From Akebia trifoliata (lineage: Eukaryota > Streptophyta > Magnoliopsida > Ranunculales > Lardizabalaceae), in the NCBI GenBank assembly GCA_017979445.1, contig CM030714.1, positions 16,611,892 through 16,675,891 on the forward strand: a stretch of 64,000 bases of DNA, read 5' to 3'. The first letter of the stretch is position 1, and the number at the start of each line of letters is the position of its first letter. Below are positions 57,383 through 64,000 of this stretch, piece after piece. The notes below the pieces were generated by a model, which had not been told where the DNA came from, did no database searches, and saw only the letters and a program-made list of their open reading frames with translations. The position numbers were made by a program, and so were the translations under genes.

Positions 57383-58389
57383 AACTTATACCAGTGAACT
57401 TATACTGTAAAGGTGGTCGTATACGAATGGTTTGTATATTTGGAAATCACATGTACACCTAATAGGCATAGACGAAGATGATTAGTCAGTGATCACTAAC
57501 AATCTATAGTAGTCGAATGTTCTGACACATCGAAAAAAGACTTATTGCTTACGATCACGTCAAACAGCCAACCTGAGCTGGATAAATGGTCAACCAAACG
57601 TGGTAAATGCAGCTATCGGCCACAAAATCAGGAACTAAAAGTCAGTAAAGAATTGTAACATCATGTCCCGACTGGGAGCGATCCAGTCATGAATCCCAAC
57701 TCTTTAATTCCACTACTCCACCATGTGTATTATGTATATGTTGTCTTATTTTAATATATATAATGAAATACAAATTTAATGTTTCCATTTGATCAATTAG
57801 ATTTGTATAAAAATAAAATGTTATAGTGAGTATTGTTGATTGATGTAATATCAGTTTTAAAATGTTTAGTTCCTCATCCCTAACTATATGTACTAGTTAC
57901 TCATAATTTCTTTTATAAAAAAAATTGCATAATGTAAAAATGATTCGTTCATGTTAGGAGAGGTTATTGGAAGAAATTACTTGCTTCTTTACTTGGTAAC
58001 CATTGTTACTCACCATTTTCTTCTCCATTTTTTTAGTTTCAGATTCGAAGCTTGGCAAGGCAGGTATAGAGCACGAGTGAAAATCATCTGGTGGGTCAGA
58101 TAGACAACTAGAGTTTGTCACTTGGTGAGTATTAGGGTTATAGCCCCTAGTGGTGTCGATTGTCCAAAAGTAATAGATTTTGTTTTGAGTGTTAGGTCTT
58201 TTATTAGAGTGAGAAATATTTGTATAATATTGTATTTTGATTATTCTTCCATACTCTGATCTTTCGTACGTTATTAGATGATATAGGCTTCCGCTAGTAT
58301 TATATTTTGTATGTATATATACAAGATTGTATGTTGTTTATTAGGTGCAGGTTGAATCGCCTTGAAATGCTAACATAAACAAAGGAGAC
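57383..58389 (+). mobile_element. Solo Tekay LTR Z2, second segment
   Basis: Resumes the LTR near 57391 (accagtgaacttatactgta), about 150 bp beyond where 29722 left it, after a short filler that repeats gtgaacttat. It runs to atgctaacataaacaaagga and GAGAC at 58385-58389, then is cut by a minus-strand solo LTR. Confidence 0.8.
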
Positions 58390-59881
58390 TGTGGCGCCCC
58401 GCCGAACGCTAACACAAATCCCCATGTCAGATCTCGAGGTACTAAGTGGCACCTCGAAATTTCGGCATGGTCTCCTCTGTTTATGTTAGCATTCCAAGGC
58501 GTTCAACCTGCACCTGATAAACGACATACAATCCTGCATACATATACAAAATATAATACTAGTGGAAGCTTATACACGTCTAATAACGTACGAAAGATCA
58601 GAGTGCGGAAGAATAACCAGAATACAGAATTATACAAAATTTCTCACTCTAACAGAATTCTTAACACTCAAGACAGAATCCATAAAACTACCTGGGGGAA
58701 TTGACACCACTAGGGGGTATAGCCCTAGTACTTACCAGGTGACGAACTCTGGTTGTCTATCTGACCAACCAGATGATCCTCATTCGTACTCTATACTTGC
58801 CTCGCCAAGCTTTGAATCTGAAACTAAAAAAATAGAGAAGGAAAGGGTGAGTAACAATGGTTACCCAGTAGGAAAATAAACAATTTCTGCCAATAACCCC
58901 TCCTAGCATGAACGAATAAGCATACTGAATCATTTTAAAATAATCAAAGTTTTACATAATAAACTACGATTAATTGGTACATATAGCCAGGGATGAGCAA
59001 CTAAACATTTTAAAACTGACATTACATCAATCAACAGTACTCACTATACCATTTTCTTTATGTACAAATCTAATTGATCAAATGGAAACATTAAACATGT
59101 ATTTCATTTTATATATCAAAGTAAAGTAGCAGATACATAATACACAATGGTGGAGTATTGGAATTAGAGTGTTGGGATTCACGACTGGATCGCTCCCAGT
59201 AGGGACATGATGTTACAATTTCTCTCTGACTTTTAGTTCCTAATTTTGTGGCCGGTCGCTGCCCTTACCACGTTTAGTTGACCATTTATCCGGCTCAGGC
59301 TGGCCGTTTGACGTGACCGTAAGCAATGGGTCTCTTTTCGATGTGTCAGAACGTTCGACTACTATAGATTGTTAGTGATCACTGACTAATCATCTTCGTC
59401 TATGCCTATCAGGCGTGCATGTGATTCCCAAATATACAAACCATTCGTATACGACCACCTTTACATTACAAGTTCACTGGTAAAGATAGAGAGGAATAAA
59501 CCCGGATTCCAGTTGTGACTCCATTCTCATACACGTCCCATACCACGTATGAGCTTGGTGGTCCCTACCGTACATCCTAGGATAGTACACCACTCCGGAT
59601 GATATGACGCACTATCCCTTCAAGCATTCACAAACTCTTTAACAGCTCACAAAATAGCTACATATGTATATTATTTTCATTTGAAAACAAAAGAGAAATT
59701 AACAATACAAGGTTGAGAATGGATATCCAGTTTCCTACCATACAAGTATGGCCACCCGGCCTAAAATAAATAACATAATGGAAACGTAAACAGCGCCTCG
59801 CGCTAACAGAAAGGAAATAAACATACAACCAATAATATTATCCCTGGATATCTGTTCACCAACCTACACACAGCACAACAA

Positions 59882-59927
59882 CGTAAAATGCAAACATCAC
59901 CCCTCGGGTGTGACTCTGACATTTTAC
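59882..59927 (-). promoter_or_regulatory. Conserved LTR hairpin, solo LTR copy
   Basis: Arms cgtaaaatgcaaacatcacc and gggtgtgactctgacatttt pair around a short centre. See 27800-27844. Confidence 0.55.
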
Positions 59928-60474
59928 CGTTTCATACCCTTTTCCCCTTTTTCCGATTTTTACAATTTTCAATCTCTTCAATAAAACATCCATTTTCTGA
60001 TATTCATCAACTCAACATGAGTTAATTGAATAGTAAATCGTTTTTCTAACTATGAAATCATTTCTATCAAAAATCTCAAAAAAATACAAAACTTATATTA
60101 AAACAGGGTCCAAGCGGTGCACAGGACCCAACTGGCAGAAATAACCCAATAAAATATCCTACCCACGTATAATTTGTTAAAAATACAATTAAACATATCA
60201 AACATGCAATTTCTGGCGTGAATTTTTAAATAACATAAGAATTCTATATTTTGGAAACTCACCACAAATTTTTAATAAAATCCTAAATGCAATTTTCACA
60301 ATCTACGATTACTAATAGAAATTTAGAGTTCCTTACAATCACTAGGCGACGGAATTGAAGCACGTGCGCGAAAATTGAGGCGAACGGCGCGGAAATCGAG
60401 ACGGACCGAACTTCGAAACGACTGATTTTCGAAACCGGCCCGGTGGTTTTGAAGATCTCGATGTGCTCGTCTCT

Positions 60475-60840
60475 TCTCCCTTCTACGATGAAAGACTGTT
60501 TGACCCCGAAATTGATGAAAATCGAGGTTGAAGTTACGAAATCTCCGTATAAAAATACGACTGATTTTTGACTATACGGGGTGAAAAAGACGAGAAAACG
60601 AAAGGAATTTGGGTGAGTTATGTAGAGAATGAGGCTGCGGACGTTTCTCCCTTCTGCGTCGGAAGACGGTTTGACCCGGAAACGGACGAAATCCGAGGTC
60701 AAAGTTTCGAAATTTCCGTATCCAAATACGGCTGATTTTTGACGATATCGGGTAAAATAGAAAGTGAAACAAAGAAAGGTTGGGTGGGTTTTGTAGAGAA
60801 CGTAGCTGCGGACATTTCTCCCTACTGCGTCGATCGTCGA
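60475..60840 (-). repeat. 171-bp tandem duplication in the Z3 LTR
   Basis: tctccc-tctgcg starts at 60475, 60646 and 60817, exactly 171 bp apart, giving two full units and a partial third. Each unit carries atacg-ctgatttttgac and tttgtagagaa. Since 171 is divisible by 3, a 240-codon minus-strand frame (60283-61005) runs through it with a 57-residue internal repeat. The Z2 LTR has one copy (28670-28860). Confidence 0.85.
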
Positions 60841-61559
60841 CGGCGAGCCGTTTGTGAGAGATCTGAGATTGAAGATCGAAGAGAAAAAAAAATTCATTTT
60901 TTTTATATGTCTCGGCCGTATGGACGCATTGGGGAAGATGACATATAAAAAAAAATTAAAATTATTATTTAAATAAAATGTGGGACGAATTCGGTATTTT
61001 GTCAATTGTTTCGATCGATGATAACTTGATCATCCGGACTCTAAAACTGACGAATGAATACTCTATTTCGCCTAATTTTTTATTCCGGATCTAATGGTGT
61101 AGTCAATTTCTACAAATTTTATCTCTAACAAAAATTTACATTTTTGGCCTGAGGTGACCCCTAAACTTGATGTCGTTTTCGTTTTTGGCGATAATTCGAC
61201 TTCCTGATTTCCAAAAATGACAAATAAATAGTCTATGTTGAATAATTTTTCGTTATGAACCCAATGGTATGATCGAATTTTAAAAATTATTCCTCTAACA
61301 AAAAGTCACTGTTTTAGCCTGGTCCGACCCGGTAATCGAGGATTTTGCAACTTTTATATTCGGACTCTCATTTAAGCATGCTTACAGGCTAAAGTATATT
61401 TTTCGATCATTTTGAATCCAATGGTGAGGTCAAATTCCATTAAAAATGATCAAAAGAAGGTCCTACAGTTTTACCCTAAGTCCCACTTTCAAGATTTTCT
61501 TAAAATTCCACTACTTATTTTTTCCTCGAGATACGAATTAAAAATTTGGGGTTTTACAG

Positions 61560-61643
61560 AGACAATGTTGAAATTTTGAGGTACCACCTAGTACCTCGAG
61601 ATTTGACATGGGAATTTGTGTTAGTGTTTGGCGGGGCGCCACA
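61560..61643 (+). mobile_element. Solo Tekay LTR Z2, last segment
   Basis: Starts with the GAGAC duplication of Z3, continues with gaggtaccacctagtacctc and the LTR end GGCGGGGCGCCACA at 61643. Followed by ACTAT, the partner of ATTAT at 27952-27956. Confidence 0.85.
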
Positions 61644-61804
61644 ACTATTATTTAATTTACGCTAGGGGCCACGATTGCATGTTGGAAACTGAGTATCCAT
61701 TCTCAACTCTTTAATGTTCATTTCTCAATGTTTTTTAAAAAATAACTATATATATATAGCTATTTTGTGACTGTTAAAAAGCTTTTGAACGCCTGAAAGG
61801 ATAG
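61644..61804 (+). mobile_element. 3' LTR of Z1, second segment
   Basis: Colinear with 19765-19945 of the 5' LTR (ggccacgattgcatg, gaaactgagtatcc, tagctattttgtga). Ends with GATAG (61800-61804), the target duplication of the next insertion. Confidence 0.8.
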
Positions 61805-63326
61805 TGTAGACATCCCATTTTTTCACTTGCCTGATTAATCAACTCATCAATCTGATTGTGATGGTTCCTAATGATGGATGAATATTCCAATGTTTTTAGT
61901 TGTTGCTAGATGTATTTCCAAAATTCGGATAAGATATTTCAAACAATCAAACTTTAGATATCATGCTACACTAGGAAAATATGATTTAAAAATATAGAAA
62001 TCATCATTTTTGAGACAAATTAGTTTTACGAGAAAAATTATAAAAAATGACCAAATTATCAAGATACTGCTCACATCAAAACATCTCTAAAGCCCACATT
62101 ACGCTTAGGAAAATCCTTTCGAACACCTAAAAAAATAAACTTAAACCAAATAAGTTATTTCGTAAATTTTCACAAAATTCAACAAAATTACGAAAATGCC
62201 CTCATAGGATCCATAATCATTTCACGCCAAAAACCTATAAATGACACAAACCGATACTCTCATTGAATTTCTTACAAAAAACTAATTTCAAAATATTCTA
62301 AAACATCGAAAACTAACCTCCTAGTACAAAAATCATCTTTGAGGGCAAAACTATAATTTTTCAAATCTTAAAAATCAAAAATCTAAAACTAATAATTAAA
62401 ATGTTAATTAACGTAAAGTAAAATTTTAATAAATCAAATTAAATTTTATTTTTTTACAAATAAAATCAATTAATTGAGCCCATGAGTCAAACTTTAAGTA
62501 TTAACCTATTTATTTAAGTGGGGCCATATGATATTTAATAAAAACCTTCTACCGGGGTCTCAAAGAATTAAAAATATAATTTAATAAAGAACCCTCCATT
62601 GGGGGGGTTCTCCAAAAACTTAAAAAATTCTCATTCTACGTAAGTCAAAATTCAAAATTCAAATAAAACCTAATTGAAACAACTTAACCTTATCTCTAAG
62701 AGACCTAATCCCAAATCCTAATCTCTCAAAATCTCTTTAAAAAGGAGCCTTCACCACCTAAATTTAGAGGTCAAGGAAAACCCTAGAAAAGAGAGGCCAA
62801 AAACTCTCCCAAGACTCTCAAAAATCCTAAATCTAAAGTCCCAAGTCCATACTTTACCCCCCAAGTCTCAATTTTCGACCTAAAAATACCCAGAAACTTT
62901 TAAAACACCCAGAAAAGTAAAAAAATATTCAAATCTAATAAAAGAAAATCTCATCTTAGAGATCAAAAGTAGATCTAGCGACGGAGACAAAAGCCAGAAG
63001 ATTTACGCGATGATCGCTCTCCCCAGTTTTTGAGGGAATCGACCATCGCAATCACTCAGGTAAAGAAGGTAGTTTTTTATTTTAAATTTTACGCCATTTT
63101 TTTGCAATGTAAAATTTTGAGAAAAGTAGAGATCGACGTTTACTAGGCGAGATTGGTGTCTAACACCTCTCAATCTCGTAACGTGATCCCCGGACATATA
63201 GTTTTTTACGTGATTCAGTACCGCTTATTCCTTTGAACTCAATTTTTGATTTCTAAACCATAAAACTAGGTGGTAACTCCCCAAAAAATAAATAGGATTT
63301 GCACCCACGGATCAAGGGTTCTTTCA
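61805..63326 (+). mobile_element. Solo Tat LTR in the Z1 3' LTR
   Basis: 1522 bp, TGTAGACATCCCATTTTTTC to AAGGGTTCTTTCA, flanked by GATAG (61800-61804 and 63327-63331). The block near 62440-62560 (atttaagtggggccatatga) is shared with the LTR at 4695-6154, so it belongs to the gag-only copy 1 subfamily. The TATA region is decayed. No internal sequence. Confidence 0.92.
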
Positions 63327-64000
63327 GATAGTCTGTCATATTATCCTAAGTAACGTGCTATCTTGAGATGTACAATAGGGATAACCAAACTCATGTGGTA
63401 TGGGACGTGTATGAGAGTTAAGTCAGAACTAGAATCTAGGTTTATTCCTTTTTATCTTTACTAGTGAACTTGTAATGTAAATGCAGGTTGTACATGAATA
63501 AGGAGGTATAATGGGAATCACATGCATACTTGATAGGCATATACGAAGATGATTGGTCAATGATCACTAACAGTTTATATTATTAAAATATGCTAACACG
63601 TTAAAAGTGACTCATTGCTTACAATCACGTCAAATGGCTAACCTAAGATGGATAAATGGTCAAACAACCATGGTAATACATCGACCAACCACAAAATTAA
63701 GAACTAAAACCAGTAAAAGATTGGAACAACATGTCCTAATTGAGAGCTATCCAGTTGTAGAATCCCAACTCTCTAATTCTACTATTCTATTATTGTGTAC
63801 TATGTATCTGTTTCTCTATTTTGAATTATAAATTTAAAAACATGTTTACTATCTCAATGTTATCAATTATAATTAATAAAAAAATAATATTACGTTATAA
63901 GTACTACCGCTCATTATAATGTGAATTTTAACTATTTAGTTGCTCATCCCTGGCTATATGTACCAGTTAATCATAATTTATCTTGTAAAACTATACGTGT
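63327..64000 (+). mobile_element. 3' LTR of Z1, third segment (runs off right edge)
   Basis: Colinear with 19950-20610 of the 5' LTR: ggacgtgtatgagagt, gaacttgtaatgtaaatgca, gatcactaacag, gcttacaatcacgtcaa and catccctggctatatg. The LTR end and outer target duplication are outside the window. Confidence 0.8.

Larger units (their letters stand above)
58390..61559 (-). mobile_element. Solo Tekay LTR Z3 with exact duplication
   Basis: 3170 bp. On the minus strand it begins TGTAAAACCCCAAATTTTTA at 61559 and ends GGCGGGGCGCCACA at 58390. GAGAC flanks both sides (58385-58389, 61560-61564), and Z2 continues on the right. No PBS or internal sequence. It shares the LTR landmarks with Z2 and Z1 (hairpin 59882-59927 in complement; atgctaacataaac in complement near 58480). 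A 171-bp tandem duplication lies at 60475-60840. Confidence 0.94.
18241..64000 (+). mobile_element. Tekay/Del-type chromovirus Z1 with nested insertions (3' end outside window)
   Basis: Order on the plus strand: 5' LTR 18241-21657, PBS 21661, gag 21886-23060, protease-RT-RNase H-integrase-chromodomain 23110-26450, polypurine tract 26462-26474, 3' LTR from 26475. The 3' LTR is in three pieces: 26475-27956, about 61644-61804, and 63327 to the window end. The pieces join in LTR order when compared with the 5' LTR (19740-20630). Inserted material: Z2 with everything inside it, and one solo Tat LTR. Domain order and chromodomain place it in Tekay. Many stops; long inactive. Confidence 0.88.

Noticed and set aside
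60283..61005. 240-codon minus-strand frame as a gene
   Set aside because: It lies wholly inside a solo LTR, has no domain, and its openness is explained by an in-phase 171-bp duplication.

Overview
This window is plant nuclear DNA made almost entirely of LTR retrotransposons inserted into one another. I found no host gene, no structural RNA gene and no CRISPR array. The evidence is paired and solo long terminal repeats (LTRs) bounded by TG...CA, primer-binding sites (PBSs) of known plant Ty3/gypsy types, polypurine tracts, 5-bp target-site duplications (TSDs), degraded gag/pol frames full of stops, AT-rich tandem repeats and MITEs. It fits repeat-rich, probably heterochromatic angiosperm DNA; the species cannot be told from this.

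Left part (1-18240). On the minus strand the window opens inside an Athila-type element: gag N-terminus 1-363, leader 364-1450, PBS 1452-1469, LTR 1476-2689. Next come a degenerate LTR-like stretch, a broken coiled-coil frame, and an array of about 54-bp repeats (4253-4694 and 9956-10170). That array is split by a 5'-truncated gag-only Tat element on the minus strand (3' LTR 4695-6154, repeat-rich 3' region, gag C-terminus 9612-9955). A decayed Tat pol follows (10205-15126, minus), interrupted by a solo Tat LTR (12395-14909) that itself carries a Harbinger-like MITE. After a poorly resolved stretch there is a minus-strand integrase remnant (17300-17725).

Right part (18241-64000). This is one Tekay/Del-type chromovirus (Z1, plus strand) whose 3' LTR runs off the window. 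Its 5' LTR carries a hAT-type MITE with an 8-bp duplication. Its 3' LTR was hit by a second Tekay LTR (Z2, 27957-61643, solo) and by a solo Tat LTR (61805-63326). Inside Z2 lie a Tat complex (29723-57382) and a minus-strand solo Tekay LTR (58390-61559). The Tat complex has a pol-bearing element X (LTR, leader, ORF1, gag, protease, G-patch, truncated RT) joined to the 5' part of a second Tat element Y. Y's leader was then hit by the youngest large insertion: a complete element (44472-55959, minus) with two very similar LTRs, a CCACC duplication, PBS, leader, one long gag frame and no pol. It matches the architecture known as TR-GAG.

How the parts relate. The gag-only element has the same LTR ends, tRNA-Arg-type PBS, leader modules and gag type as element X, so X-like elements are the likely source of its RT and integrase. 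The leader contains a block also found in the Athila-type leader at the left edge. The 3' region of the gag-only element holds a 77-bp satellite-like array with a 308-bp higher-order period, and a second, older copy (4695-9955) has the same gag-then-repeats layout. These are the most interesting signals in the window.
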